From assembly GCA_030150045.1 (NCBI GenBank), contig JASLGM010000003.1, positions 7,815 through 71,814 on the forward strand: a DNA stretch of 64,000 bases. The letters are read 5' to 3'. The translations under genes were made by a program, and so were the position numbers. The notes beneath the pieces were generated by a model, which was not told the origin of the DNA, searched no databases, and was given only the letters and a program-made list of their open reading frames with translations. Below are positions 8,468 to 18,810 of this stretch, piece after piece. This DNA comes from Taishania sp. (GTDB lineage: Bacteria; Bacteroidota; Bacteroidia; Flavobacteriales_D; Crocinitomicaceae). Position 1 is the stretch's first letter. Each line of letters opens with the position of its first letter.

Positions 8468-10731
8468 AACTCTGTCCATTTCACAGATCCCGAACCAATA
8501 ACTACTTTTACTTTTTCAATCGCTTTGTTTAGTTTATCAATAACAATTTTTGCTTGATCTCTTTCCAAATATTCACCTGCCAATACATTCAATTCTTGTT
8601 TTAATTTCTTAAGAACAGAAGTAGATCGATAAGCGCTCAAAATTTGGTTATCGGTTAAGTTGAATTGTTTCTTTATGGCTAGAACAGCTGGAGAAGCTTT
8701 TGAAAATTGTGTTCGAACTGGATCTGTAAACGAATTCACGTCAATAAATACACCTCTGTTTAAGGCTATACTTACTTCAGTTGTTCGCAATCTGGAATAG
8801 CTCTCATCCATTTTTCCTTTTTCTCCATAGGCACTTAATTCCTCCAATTGAGAAGCTACAATTGATGTTCCATTCCATTCTCCTTGTCCGTAACCGCGAG
8901 CTGAAACTTTTAGGTTAAGATTTTTATCTAACAATGCTTCAAACACCTGTAAAACAGCAACACTATCTTGCTTTGAGAAAAGTTTATTATCATATTCAAA
9001 TGCATTTGATTCAAATACATCAACCAGATTTAATTGAATACGTGCGTCATATTTTGGTTTAGCGTCAATCATGGACATGTGCATCATTACCTCATCAATA
9101 TTTTTTGAATTGGCAGCAGCAGGAATCCCAATCAACCTAACCTCAAAAGCTTCTGATTCTATATTTGCAGGAAATGTAAAGTCTTGTGTATAAATATCAA
9201 AAGTAGAAGAATCTGAGAAAGTATACAATCCATCTTTCTCCGTGAATTCCATCCAAGTAAAGCCCATCAATCGTTTATACTCATCTCTTTTTCTTTCGTA
9301 GCTTGTTCTTAGTTCAACCGCAATTTCTTTTTCAGCCTCTAACTCTTTTATTTTCGCTTTGTACCAATCAAATCGTTCGTAGAGATACATGATTTCTGAT
9401 TGATTATTTCCCTTTTGTTTTTTGTTTGCATCTGTCTTAGGGCTAGCGTTCCAATTATCAGCTCCCACTCCTGCTTTTACCGCATTTTTCTTGGACTTCT
9501 TTACAGAATTAGGAACTTTAGAAGAAGTTGTAATAGGTGTATACCCTTTGTCTGACATGTTTTTAGATGACTTGTTGATTTTAGCATCTGTTTCATCTTG
9601 CTTTAATTTATAGTGCTCAATCCAGTAATCATATCCTTTTTTCCCCTCGATTTTTTCATTTAAATCAGCAATATATTTAGTTTCTATCTCTTTAATAATT
9701 CCATTAAATGTTCCTCCAGATGAGAATGAACTATCGGGAGATAAAAACCGTGTTTCAACAGATCCAAACAAGTGATAATTCTTACCACCTTTTTCCAATA
9801 CTACTGTTGTTTGTTTTTCAGAATTATATCCCCAAACATCAAAGTGAATTTGCGTCAATCTATTTTGTCCGATTGTTTGTAGATCTTTACTTACATACCA
9901 TCGAGGATACGCTTTAGGTTCTTGTTTCTTTTTTTCTGGTTGTACGACATATACTTCATAAGGGAATAATCCCACTGCTTTGGGCAATCCTTTGTTCCAT
10001 CTTCCTTTTTCATCTTTCTCTCTTTCATCTAATAGTCCAGAAGTAAGGCTTCCATCTCCAACTGCGATTAACCAGTTAGAAAAAGAAGTGTATTCTCCCC
10101 CTAAAGCCAAATAGATTTCTTTTGTTCTTTCTTCTATATAGGCATTAATAGCATTTGAAATACCATTAACAATCGCTACTTGATCATTAATATCTGTTCC
10201 TTTAAAGACGTTCATTTGTGCTAGCTTATCATCTAGAGAAAGACTAGGATTTAATAGATTCCCAATCTTGTGATGTACTTTCGTACCATTTTCTTCTAAA
10301 CCAGCCAATGGTAACTCTTGAAGTAGTTTTTTTTCAAACTGTTGATAGCGTATTGCATAATTATCAAAAGTTGGATCATTTGTTCGTTTAGCAAGTAACA
10401 TTTTGTTTAAATCCCAAATGGCTACCTTATTTGCTGTTTCTGCTAAAATTCCTTTAGAGGACTTTGCGATTTCTCCATTAAGAATAATCAAAAATTCGGG
10501 TGTATTTATAATATGTGTTTCGACAGAATCGTAATTGATTTTTCCATTTCCAAACCGAATATCTGGTCCTGTATATTCAAAATAGCGTCCAATACTATTA
10601 TCTAAAATTGGACTTTTCTTAACGATATGAAAAAGATACGCTCGTTCTAAAGGTGTGATTGCTATAGATTCTTGAGCAAATGTAATACATTGAGTAAGTA
10701 GAAAAGTAACAAAAAGTAGACGTATTTTCAT
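8464..10731 (-). CDS. Secreted protein of unknown function (755 aa)
   Basis: The protein begins with a signal peptide (MKIRLLFVTFLLTQCITFAQ). The first about 370 residues contain short repeated-looking mixed alpha/beta segments. A Lys/Ser/Asn-rich low-complexity linker lies around 385-440, a charged coiled-coil-like helix around 445-490, and a mixed C-terminal region with several long helices ends KWTEF. I recognise no enzyme motif, lipobox or T9SS sorting domain. It is probably periplasmic. A strong hairpin at 10781-10808 separates it from the T9SS cargo gene upstream, so it is likely expressed from its own promoter. Confidence 0.6.
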   Translation of the reverse strand: MKIRLLFVTFLLTQCITFAQESIAITPLERAYLFHIVKKSPILDNSIGRYFEYTGPDIRFGNGKINYDSVETHIINTPEFLIILNGEIAKSSKGILAETANKVAIWDLNKMLLAKRTNDPTFDNYAIRYQQFEKKLLQELPLAGLEENGTKVHHKIGNLLNPSLSLDDKLAQMNVFKGTDINDQVAIVNGISNAINAYIEERTKEIYLALGGEYTSFSNWLIAVGDGSLTSGLLDEREKDEKGRWNKGLPKAVGLFPYEVYVVQPEKKKQEPKAYPRWYVSKDLQTIGQNRLTQIHFDVWGYNSEKQTTVVLEKGGKNYHLFGSVETRFLSPDSSFSSGGTFNGIIKEIETKYIADLNEKIEGKKGYDYWIEHYKLKQDETDAKINKSSKNMSDKGYTPITTSSKVPNSVKKSKKNAVKAGVGADNWNASPKTDANKKQKGNNQSEIMYLYERFDWYKAKIKELEAEKEIAVELRTSYERKRDEYKRLMGFTWMEFTEKDGLYTFSDSSTFDIYTQDFTFPANIESEAFEVRLIGIPAAANSKNIDEVMMHMSMIDAKPKYDARIQLNLVDVFESNAFEYDNKLFSKQDSVAVLQVFEALLDKNLNLKVSARGYGQGEWNGTSIVASQLEELSAYGEKGKMDESYSRLRTTEVSIALNRGVFIDVNSFTDPVRTQFSKASPAVLAIKKQFNLTDNQILSAYRSTSVLKKLKQELNVLAGEYLERDQAKIVIDKLNKAIEKVKVVIGSGSVKWTEF

Positions 10732-10780
10732 AAAAATATTCTTTGATTCAAATATAACCGCTAAAAATCATTCTGCAACA

Positions 10781-10808
10781 AAAAAGGCCAACGAAATCGT
10801 TGACCTTT
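10781..10808 (-). terminator. Intrinsic terminator after the T9SS cargo gene
   Basis: On the minus strand AAAGGTCAACGA pairs with TCGTTGGCCTTT (one T.G pair) around a 2-nt centre and is followed by a T run. It lies 20 nt past the stop at 10828. Confidence 0.75.
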
Positions 10809-10827
10809 AAATAAAAACATTTCGTTT

Positions 10828-11871
10828 TTAGTTGATAACTACTTTTTGAGTTTGACTCCCCCTTTCAGTGGTTACTGTTACAAAGTAAACACCTGCACCT
10901 TGATTGATGTTTAAGGTATCCCCAACTTGAATGTCTTTAACTAACACTTCTTTTCCTTGTACGTCAACAACATTTACTTTTGCAGATGCAAAATCTCCTT
11001 TAATCGTCAATTCTCCATTTGAAGGGTTTGGTGAAACACTTAATTCAAATAAAGAAACTGATTTTGTTGATAAATAACTCGTATAATTTGCATCAATTTC
11101 CGCCGAAGAAGTTTCATTTGAAGGATCAGGTGCTCCTCCTATATATAATTTCACATTTGATTCAATAAAAATAGGAAGATTATCTCCTTCTCCATTTTTA
11201 TAGTATTCTATCGTCACACGCTTAATTACCACATTTCCAAAAATCGTTGTTCCTGATACGGAATCTTTGTATACTACACGAGTAACGTCTTCAATAATTC
11301 CTGTTTCAAATTTGATAACCCCTTGTCCATCGTGTCTAACAGTTCCTGCTCCTGTATAGTTTACAGGCATTGGCAACCCAGGCACGCTCAATGTACCACT
11401 TACAGTATTTGTTGTAATTTGATTGGCACTAAAAGGATAATTCATCAATTTTTGACCTGGTGCATTATATTTAATAGCTATAGGATTTCCTGCTACTAAG
11501 TCATCATAATAAACACCCATAGAGATACGTTCTGCTGAGCTTGTTTTTAAGAAAGTAGCTACAGGTCCATTTTGGATAAATAAGTTCGTTCCAGGGAAAC
11601 CTGTACCATTCGGATGCCCCGCAGGAGCATCAGCTATTAATACGGCATCAACAGCAGTTGGGTCGGCTACAAGACTTGCACTATTATAATCCCAAATATT
11701 TCCTGTTGCGTTTACTTGTGTGTACGCAGCGAAATTGGTTACATCCAATTTTTTTGTTTGAAGAGTCGCTCCAACTGAAGGCTCATTCGTGTTTGAAAAA
11801 ACAATAGATTGTGCATTTACCCCAGTAAATACACCTATGACAAACATAGAAGTTAGTAAATTTCGTTTCAT
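10828..11871 (-). CDS. Secreted protein with T9SS type A sorting domain (347 aa)
   Basis: A signal peptide (to VNAQ) precedes about 250 residues of beta-rich sequence with no recognised enzyme motif. A C-terminal sorting domain of about 75 residues follows, recognisable by SVSPNPSNGELTIKG, NVVDVQGKEVL, GVYFVTV and the final KVVIN. In T9SS substrates this domain directs export across the outer membrane and is then removed. The function of the mature part is unknown; similar proteins occur as lineage-specific surface or secreted proteins in Flavobacteriales. It is transcribed divergently from the RND exporter at 11952, with only 80 nt between. Confidence 0.85.
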   Translation of the reverse strand: MKRNLLTSMFVIGVFTGVNAQSIVFSNTNEPSVGATLQTKKLDVTNFAAYTQVNATGNIWDYNSASLVADPTAVDAVLIADAPAGHPNGTGFPGTNLFIQNGPVATFLKTSSAERISMGVYYDDLVAGNPIAIKYNAPGQKLMNYPFSANQITTNTVSGTLSVPGLPMPVNYTGAGTVRHDGQGVIKFETGIIEDVTRVVYKDSVSGTTIFGNVVIKRVTIEYYKNGEGDNLPIFIESNVKLYIGGAPDPSNETSSAEIDANYTSYLSTKSVSLFELSVSPNPSNGELTIKGDFASAKVNVVDVQGKEVLVKDIQVGDTLNINQGAGVYFVTVTTERGSQTQKVVIN

Positions 11872-11951
11872 AAATAGACATTATATCAATTATCAAGCTA
11901 AATTTAGCAAAAATTTTCAATTACAACATATTCCTCTTATTAATTATTACT

Positions 11952-14237
11952 ATGGTTGACCGTTTTTTAGATCGCTTTTTACGTCCGAACTTTTTGAAAA
12001 AACTATCGATTCTACTCGCAATCAGTATCATTTTCCTAACTGCGGGTGTCGTATTCCTTAAATTTGATTACAACTTCGAAAAATTCTATCCTTCACATAA
12101 TGAAGACACCACATACTTTGAGAAATATAGAGAAAAATTCAAATCGGATAACGACTATTTACTTATAGCAATTGAAAGAAATGCAGGTGTATTTGACTCT
12201 ACATTTTTAACCAAAGTTGACCAATACACTCAGGTCTTGGAACAAGTACCTCATGTTGAAAACGTAGCTGGAATAACCAATCAAAAACACTTTTACCTGC
12301 TACCTGGAGGAATGTATACCAATCAACCTATCATACATTTAGATTCTATGCAATTGGAACAAGATTCTATTCGTCTCTTCAATGCTCCAGAATACGTAAA
12401 TACAATGATAGCCGCTGATGGACAATCGCTATGTCTATTTGTCAAACACAAGGACTATCTTTCTAAAGCCAAGTGTGATGAAATGATGACGGCAATACAT
12501 GCCTTAAATGACAAGCAAAACTTTGAGAATATAAGAATGGCTGGTCGTGCTGTCGGTCAAGCTTTCTACATTGAAAAAATGAATTATGAACTCATCTTGT
12601 TTGCCGCATTGAGCGGTTTACTAACGGCCATTTTCTTATTCTTTACGTTTCGAAATATTTGGGGAGTTATCGTTCCAATGATTGTTTTAGGCTCGACTGT
12701 ATTGGTTACTTTAGGTATGATGGGATGGATTGGCCAACCTGTCAACATTCTTTTGACTACATTACCAACTATTCTCTTTATTGTTTCTATTTCAGATGTA
12801 GTGCATATTGTCTCTCGCTATCTAGATGTTTTGCGAAGTGGGAAATCCTCTGATGAAAGTTTACGTACCGCTTTAAAAGAAGTCGGCGTAGCTACTTTTC
12901 TCACATCTGTAACAACTGCAATTGGTTTTCTCAGTCTTCTATTTGTCAACTTAGAGCCTATTCAAATCTATGGTTTATACCTGGGGATTGGTGTTATGAT
13001 TGCTTTTGTGTTAGCGATCCTAATGTTGCCCGTTTTGATTCATTACTTCCCTGGCAAAGTCAATCAACGGGATAAGAGCGTCAACAAAAAATGGGACACT
13101 GCTATGAATAACCTATTGCGTTTTGTCCTTGGCCATCAGCGATTAATTGTGATTGGAACCTTTGTATTAGCGGTTCTAGCTGTCATCGGAATCTTTCAAA
13201 TAAAAGCTAACAACTACTTAATGGACGACATGAAAGATACCGAAACGCTAAAAATAAACTTCAATTATTTCGATGCGCATTATGGTGGAATACGTCCCTT
13301 TGAAATGGCAATTGAATTAAAAGACGAATCCCTTTCATTCTGGGATCCTGAAATATTGGAGACCATGAACAAAGTTGAAGATTATTTAGAAGAATCCTAC
13401 GGAGTAGAAATTAAACAATCTTTGGTTCAAATGATCAAAGTAGCCAACAAAGCAAGTTATGCTGGAAACCCTGAATACTTTGAATTACCAGAATCGCCAG
13501 CAAAGTTGAAACAATTTAAACGTATGCTAACCACAGGTCCAGCAAAGTCAATAATGCGATCAGTAGTAGACTCTTTAGGAACTACTGCGCGTATCTCTGG
13601 TGGAATTGGTGATATTGGAAACATAGAAGCTTCCAAGCGCAATGAAAAATTAGATGTCTTCCTTTCTAAATTAGAAAATCAGGATAAAATTAGTTTTATC
13701 TTAACGGGATCTTCCCACTTGATGGATAAAAACATGAACTTTTTAGCACTCAGTTTAGCTAAAGGAATTATTACATCCGTATTATTGGTTGGACTAATCA
13801 TGGGATTGGTATTTAGATCTTTTAGAATGGCCCTAGTATCCATCATTCCAAACGTTGTTCCTATATTAATGATAGGTGGAGTAATGGGCTATTTTGGTAT
13901 TCCTCTGCGCACAAGTACTGCAATCATCTTTACCATCTCATTTGGTATTGCGGTAGACGACACCATACATATTTTAGGAAAATTCAATCATCTAATCAAT
14001 CATGGTTATCCTAAAATGTATGCAATAAAACGTTCCTTTTTGGTTACAGGTAAGGCAATGATTCTTACAACCATTATTTTATGCTCCGGATTTTTATTAT
14101 TATTGTGTTCTTCATTTCAAGGAACATTCTTCCTTGGCTTGTTACTTTGTTTAACACTGGTTTTTGCTGTAGTCTTTGATTTGTTGTTAATGCCGATATT
14201 ACTCGTTCATTTCTACAAGCCCAAAAAGAAAAAATAA
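11952..14237 (+). CDS. RND/MMPL-type exporter (HAE3-like)
   Basis: The 761-residue membrane protein has the two-fold RND architecture. One N-terminal TM helix precedes a large extracytoplasmic loop (about residues 40-210), five TM helices follow, then a second such block. The signature ISDVVHIVSRYLD lies in the first half and its counterpart FGIAVDDTIHILGKFNH in the second, each carrying the Asp-rich relay element typical of MMPL/HAE3 proteins. Such proteins export lipids or hydrophobic compounds; the substrate is unknown. The stop is 1 nt before the nhaC start, so the two genes are likely one operon. Confidence 0.9.
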   Translation: MVDRFLDRFLRPNFLKKLSILLAISIIFLTAGVVFLKFDYNFEKFYPSHNEDTTYFEKYREKFKSDNDYLLIAIERNAGVFDSTFLTKVDQYTQVLEQVPHVENVAGITNQKHFYLLPGGMYTNQPIIHLDSMQLEQDSIRLFNAPEYVNTMIAADGQSLCLFVKHKDYLSKAKCDEMMTAIHALNDKQNFENIRMAGRAVGQAFYIEKMNYELILFAALSGLLTAIFLFFTFRNIWGVIVPMIVLGSTVLVTLGMMGWIGQPVNILLTTLPTILFIVSISDVVHIVSRYLDVLRSGKSSDESLRTALKEVGVATFLTSVTTAIGFLSLLFVNLEPIQIYGLYLGIGVMIAFVLAILMLPVLIHYFPGKVNQRDKSVNKKWDTAMNNLLRFVLGHQRLIVIGTFVLAVLAVIGIFQIKANNYLMDDMKDTETLKINFNYFDAHYGGIRPFEMAIELKDESLSFWDPEILETMNKVEDYLEESYGVEIKQSLVQMIKVANKASYAGNPEYFELPESPAKLKQFKRMLTTGPAKSIMRSVVDSLGTTARISGGIGDIGNIEASKRNEKLDVFLSKLENQDKISFILTGSSHLMDKNMNFLALSLAKGIITSVLLVGLIMGLVFRSFRMALVSIIPNVVPILMIGGVMGYFGIPLRTSTAIIFTISFGIAVDDTIHILGKFNHLINHGYPKMYAIKRSFLVTGKAMILTTIILCSGFLLLLCSSFQGTFFLGLLLCLTLVFAVVFDLLLMPILLVHFYKPKKKK

Positions 14238-14238
14238 A

Positions 14239-15729
14239 TTGATGAATAAAAACGAAACTAAAGACATAAAATCCCCTACTCTGCTTGTAGCATTGTTACC
14301 GCTCTTATTGCTTATTTGCTTGTTGTCTATCAACGTTTCTTTTTATGGAGCAGATGCTTCTTATGGTCCCAATCAAATGGCACTACTTTTTAGTGCTGCT
14401 TTGGTGACGCTCATAGCTGTCACTATGGGTTGGAAATGGGAAGCCATTCAAAAAGGGATTGTTCGAAGTATTAAAACCTCTCTTCCGGCCATTTTGATTT
14501 TATTGATTATTGGCGCTTTGATTGGAACCTGGATGATTTCTGGAATAGTTCCAACCATGATCTATTACGGTTTGAAAATCATCAACCCAACCTATTTCCT
14601 TATTACTTCTTGTTTGGTCTGCTCAGTGATTTCTGTAGTTACAGGAAGTTCATGGACAACAGTAAGTACGGTTGGAGTTGCATTAATTGGGATTGCCCAC
14701 GGATTAGGAATACATCCAGGAATGGCTGCAGGAGCTATCATATCTGGCGCTTACTTCGGAGATAAACTCTCCCCACTTTCAGATACAACAAACTTGGCAA
14801 CAACCGTAGCTGGTGCAGATTTGTTTACACAGATTAAATACATGTTGTACACCACAATTCCAACCTACACGATTACTTTGATTTTGTTTTTAATCTTAGG
14901 TTTTACAAGTACAAACAATTATCAATTATCACAAGTTGAAACGCTCATGCAGGCCTTAAACGACACATATTACATTTCGCCACTATTATTTGCTGTTCCC
15001 GTAATGGTAATTATTTTTATCATTCTAAAAATGGATGCTGTACCTGCCCTAATGATTGGAACGGTTACGGCTGCATTTTTCGCTATTTTCCTGCAACCCA
15101 ACATCATAAAAAATGTAAGCGGATTATCATTTGAAGTCCACTCAACAATGGATTACATTAAACATTCCTATACGGCTTGTATAAACGCAATGGCCTTAGA
15201 AGTTGGTGTGCAGACTGCAAATCCAGATATCAACAAATTGATTCAAACAGGTGGAATGGCAAGTATGATGAACACCATTTGGCTAATTATTTGCGCAATG
15301 GTTTTTGGCGGAGCAATGGAAGTTACCGGTTTCCTTTCACGTGTTACCACTTTCATAATTCAATTTGCAAAATCCACAGGTTCTTTAATTGCCACAACGG
15401 TTGCCACATGTATCTTTTTTAACATTACAACTTCTGATCAATATTTATCCATAGTTGTACCTGGAAAAATGTTACGTTCAACGTACGAAGAAAGAGGTCT
15501 AAAACCTGAGGTACTTTCCCGTTCTTTGGAAGACTCCGGAACCGTTACCTCTCCTCTTGTACCTTGGAACACATGTGCATCTTACCATTCAGGAATGCTA
15601 AATGTAGCAACAGGAGAATACTTCATCTACGCCTTCTTTAACTGGATTAGCCCATTGATGACCATCATTTTCGGATATTTTAATATTCGAATCAGAAGAA
15701 TTGAACCGAATCCAACGGCAGAAAAGTAA
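14239..15729 (+). CDS. nhaC: Na+/H+ antiporter, NhaC family
   Basis: The 496-residue polytopic protein has about 12 TM helices. It carries the NhaC-family hallmarks GSSWTTVSTVGVALIGI near residue 138 and GAYFGDKLSPLSDTTNLA near residue 172, followed by VPWNTCASYHSGML near the C-terminus. The likely role is sodium extrusion and pH homeostasis at the inner membrane. Some members exchange malate/lactate or amino acids, so the substrate is not proven. It directly follows the RND gene (1-nt gap). Confidence 0.9.
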   Translation: MMNKNETKDIKSPTLLVALLPLLLLICLLSINVSFYGADASYGPNQMALLFSAALVTLIAVTMGWKWEAIQKGIVRSIKTSLPAILILLIIGALIGTWMISGIVPTMIYYGLKIINPTYFLITSCLVCSVISVVTGSSWTTVSTVGVALIGIAHGLGIHPGMAAGAIISGAYFGDKLSPLSDTTNLATTVAGADLFTQIKYMLYTTIPTYTITLILFLILGFTSTNNYQLSQVETLMQALNDTYYISPLLFAVPVMVIIFIILKMDAVPALMIGTVTAAFFAIFLQPNIIKNVSGLSFEVHSTMDYIKHSYTACINAMALEVGVQTANPDINKLIQTGGMASMMNTIWLIICAMVFGGAMEVTGFLSRVTTFIIQFAKSTGSLIATTVATCIFFNITTSDQYLSIVVPGKMLRSTYEERGLKPEVLSRSLEDSGTVTSPLVPWNTCASYHSGMLNVATGEYFIYAFFNWISPLMTIIFGYFNIRIRRIEPNPTAEK

Positions 15730-15786
15730 TTGCCGTTCATTCTTAATTCATTTTTATTACTTTTGTAGTTCATAACAATATAACCA

Positions 15787-17136
15787 ATGTTTGAGAATCT
15801 TACCGATAAGTTTGAGAGAGCGTTTAAAGTCTTAAAAGGACAAGGACATATTACAGAAATTAACATTGCTGAATCATTAAAAGAAGTACGTCGTGCATTA
15901 CTTGATGCCGATGTTAACTTTAAAACAGCAAAAGAGTTTACAAATACAGTAAAAGAAAAAGCCCTTGGTCGCGACGTACTAACGGCAGTTTCTCCTGGAC
16001 AATTAATGGTGAAAATCTGCCACGAAGAATTGGTAGAATTAATGGGTGGAAACGAAGTTGACATTAACACCAAAGGAAACCCAGGTATCATCTTAATGTC
16101 CGGACTACAAGGTTCAGGTAAAACAACCTTTACTGGAAAACTAGGAAATTACCTAAAAACAAAAAAAGGAAAAAATGTACTTCTTGTTGCTTGTGACGTT
16201 TACCGTCCAGCGGCAATTGACCAGTTGCACGTATTAGGCGAACAACTAGGCATCGAAGTATACTCTAATAAAGAAGAAAAAAATCCGGTTGCCATTGCAC
16301 AAGCTGCCATTCAACATGCGAAAAGCAAAGGCTTCAACGTAGTTATCGTCGATACAGCTGGTCGTTTAGCGGTAGACGAACAAATGATGAACGAGATTGC
16401 TGAAGTTAAAAAAGCAATCCAACCAACAGAAACATTGTTCGTGGTAGATGCCATGACAGGACAAGATGCCGTAAACACAGCTAAAGCATTTAACGACAGA
16501 ATCGATTTTGACGGAGTTGTACTTACTAAATTAGACGGTGACACTCGAGGTGGAGCAGCTCTTTCCATAAAATCTATTGTAAACAAACCTATCAAATTCG
16601 TTGGTACAGGTGAGAAAATGGACGCCCTTGACGTGTTCTATCCTTCTCGTATGGCCGATCGTATTTTGGGAATGGGTGACGTTGTTTCCCTGGTGGAGCG
16701 CGCGCAAGAACAATTCAACGAAGAAGAAGCACGCAAACTTCAAAAGAAAATCCAAAAAGATCAATTCGATTTTAACGACTTCTTAGCGCAAATTCAACAA
16801 GTGAAAAACATGGGTAACGTGAAAGACTTGATGGGTATGATTCCAGGAATGGGGAAAGCTATGAAAGACGTAGAAATCGAAGACGACGCCTTCAAACACA
16901 TCGAGGCAATTATCTTCTCGATGACACCAAAAGAACGCGCCAATCCAGAAATCATCAATACCACACGTAAAACAAGAATTGCTAACGGATCAGGAACTTC
17001 AATTCAAGAAGTAAACCGATTGATGAAACAATTCCAGGACACCAAAAAAATGATGAAAATGATGTCTAACCCTAAAAACATGATGGGTATGATGAAGCAA
17101 TTAAAAGGAATGAAAGGTGGAATGCCAGGAATGTAA
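15787..17136 (+). CDS. ffh: Signal recognition particle protein (SRP54 homologue)
   Basis: Ffh binds signal sequences of nascent membrane proteins and 4.5S RNA and docks with FtsY. The 449-residue protein has the N-terminal helical domain, then the GTPase: G1 GLQGSGKTT near residue 107, DVYRPAA, DTAGR near 189, TKLDGDTRGG near 246. It ends in a methionine-rich M domain (MKMMSNPKNMMGMM). All functional motifs are intact. A TACTTTTG box at 15758-15765 lies 21 nt upstream, though the matching -33 TTG is 25 nt from it, longer than usual. Confidence 0.98.
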   Translation: MFENLTDKFERAFKVLKGQGHITEINIAESLKEVRRALLDADVNFKTAKEFTNTVKEKALGRDVLTAVSPGQLMVKICHEELVELMGGNEVDINTKGNPGIILMSGLQGSGKTTFTGKLGNYLKTKKGKNVLLVACDVYRPAAIDQLHVLGEQLGIEVYSNKEEKNPVAIAQAAIQHAKSKGFNVVIVDTAGRLAVDEQMMNEIAEVKKAIQPTETLFVVDAMTGQDAVNTAKAFNDRIDFDGVVLTKLDGDTRGGAALSIKSIVNKPIKFVGTGEKMDALDVFYPSRMADRILGMGDVVSLVERAQEQFNEEEARKLQKKIQKDQFDFNDFLAQIQQVKNMGNVKDLMGMIPGMGKAMKDVEIEDDAFKHIEAIIFSMTPKERANPEIINTTRKTRIANGSGTSIQEVNRLMKQFQDTKKMMKMMSNPKNMMGMMKQLKGMKGGMPGM

Positions 17137-17167
17137 TCCAAAGCAAAAACCAAAAAATAGACAAAAA

Positions 17168-17192
17168 GGCACCCAAAAAGGTGCTTTTTTTT
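17168..17192 (+). terminator. Intrinsic terminator of ffh
   Basis: GCACC (17169-17173) pairs with GGTGC (17180-17184) around CAAAAA, extended by a G.T pair, followed by eight T. It lies 32 nt after the ffh stop. Confidence 0.85.
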
Positions 17193-17373
17193 GTTGTATT
17201 TACAGCAACCATAGCATCAATAATCCTTTACTATTCAAATGTTGGCAGCCATATCGGTCTACTGGCTTTAGGCATCGTCTAAAAAAGGGAGCAACAACCT
17301 GTTGCAGCGTGCTTCCGCTGGTCGCAGCCGCAAACACGTGTTTTTCCAACTTTTTTATTCCGTTGAGCTATCG

Positions 17374-17383
17374 CCATCCGCCC
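17374..17383. repeat. Target-site duplication, left copy
   Basis: CCATCCGCCC directly abuts the left terminal inverted repeat of the insertion sequence and is repeated exactly at 18811-18820. Ten bp is within the usual range for IS4-family elements. Confidence 0.9.
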
Positions 17384-18810
17384 CAATGTCATTAAGTTAA
17401 GACAATACTATGTGTTAATTTTGTGATTTTCAGGTGATTTATTGTGAGCTTTAACTCTGTTTTTTTGTATTTTCCGAGGAGAGGTTCTTCCAGGTCTAAT
17501 TGGGATAAGATTTTGCATAAAGAGTATTTTTATTTCTTCATACGCTTTGTCCATACATCCCCTGGATAACAACAGGTCAATAACTCTATTTTTTAATACT
17601 CCATAAGACTTAGAAGTATTCACTTTATACTGATATTTTCTATTTTGAGGCAGTTCGTCGTTAACCTCTTGCGTTACAATACTTTGTAGATTGCTTACTA
17701 ATATTGTTGAATAAAAATCTTGCAGTATACTTATGTTAGAGTAACCTGAGAAAACTTCAATTCTAAGCTTCGATTTTAACTCGTTGTAGTATGTTTCTAT
17801 CTTCCATCTATGAAAGTATAATTCTTTAAAAATTTCATGCTTATACTCTTGTTCATCCAATAAAGAAGTTACTAATACTTCAATATTATTATTTCCTAAT
17901 TCAACTCGGACTAATCGCACTTTTATTTTACTCTCCTTAGAAAAGGAATTGTCAGCGTAAATTAGTCTGTCACTTGCATTAAATTCTGTAACGAGAGATT
18001 TTTTACCACTTGAAATAAAACTTTTTACTTGGTTGTTGAGATCTCGTTTTACTCGCATCACATAGTCTAAATCACTTTCTACATGAGCATATATGAAATC
18101 AAATGAAGGATAGCCTCTGTCGTAAATTAAAAGATCTCCTTTTTTACAGTCTTTTATAAGTTCAAGTGCTTGAGTTCTTTCGTTTGCATTCGACGGGGAA
18201 ATAATCGCATTGATCGCAATCCGATTCAATACATCATAAACAACTGATATTTTTGCCTGTACAATATCTGAATGAGGTAAAACACCGTATATTTCTTGTA
18301 ATTCTTTCGTTCTGGGTAAATTAATACTAGACCCATCGATAGCTAAGACTCTGAAATTATTGAGAATCGTTTTGACATTATCATTATCGGTGTAAAACTC
18401 ATCTACTAAAACCTTGATTAAATGAATAAAAACTTCCGGTTTAATCTTTTTACGCATTTGTGAAAAAGCACTCTGAGTAAAGACCTTTTGTGTTGAATCA
18501 TACTGACGAATATGATTTACAAAATTCATTATTTCTAAGGAAACACTTTTAGTTAAGTTGTTCAGTAAGAACAAAATTGTACCTGGAAATGTTTGTTTTC
18601 TTTCTCGACTAAAATCTTTTTTATTCATTCTAAATTCTTCTTTTAGAGAAGTGCTGAAAATTTGTTTTGTTAACGCTATTAATATATCTCTTGATGAAGT
18701 TTTTTTTCATTTCAACTATTTGATTATCAAGTAAATATAGTAATAATAAACAGGAAAAACAATATAAATAATTGATTTTCAACAAGATAATCACTAACTT
18801 AATGACATTG
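17384..18810 (-). mobile_element. IS4-family insertion sequence, 1427 bp, intact
   Basis: The ends are 16-bp perfect inverted repeats: CAATGTCATTAAGTTA at 17384-17399 and its reverse complement at 18795-18810. They are flanked by an exact 10-bp target duplication. One transposase gene fills most of the element on the minus strand. The intact ends, exact duplication and open gene suggest a recent and possibly active insertion. The insertion point is inside a type A structured repeat, so no gene is disrupted. Confidence 0.93.
17408..18628 (-). CDS. IS4-family DDE transposase
   Basis: The 406-residue transposase catalyses cut-and-paste movement of its element. The first catalytic Asp lies in AIDGSS (D98), the second in IYDRGYPS (D170). 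The glutamate lies in the IS4 YREK signature, with Y271, R274, E278 and K285 at the canonical spacing Y-x2-R-x3-E-x6-K. No frameshift or stop is seen, so the gene looks functional. The C-terminal tail is Lys/Arg-rich (RPGRTSPRKIQKNR). The subgroup within IS4 was not resolved by eye. Confidence 0.95.
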   Translation of the reverse strand: MNKKDFSRERKQTFPGTILFLLNNLTKSVSLEIMNFVNHIRQYDSTQKVFTQSAFSQMRKKIKPEVFIHLIKVLVDEFYTDNDNVKTILNNFRVLAIDGSSINLPRTKELQEIYGVLPHSDIVQAKISVVYDVLNRIAINAIISPSNANERTQALELIKDCKKGDLLIYDRGYPSFDFIYAHVESDLDYVMRVKRDLNNQVKSFISSGKKSLVTEFNASDRLIYADNSFSKESKIKVRLVRVELGNNNIEVLVTSLLDEQEYKHEIFKELYFHRWKIETYYNELKSKLRIEVFSGYSNISILQDFYSTILVSNLQSIVTQEVNDELPQNRKYQYKVNTSKSYGVLKNRVIDLLLSRGCMDKAYEEIKILFMQNLIPIRPGRTSPRKIQKNRVKAHNKSPENHKINT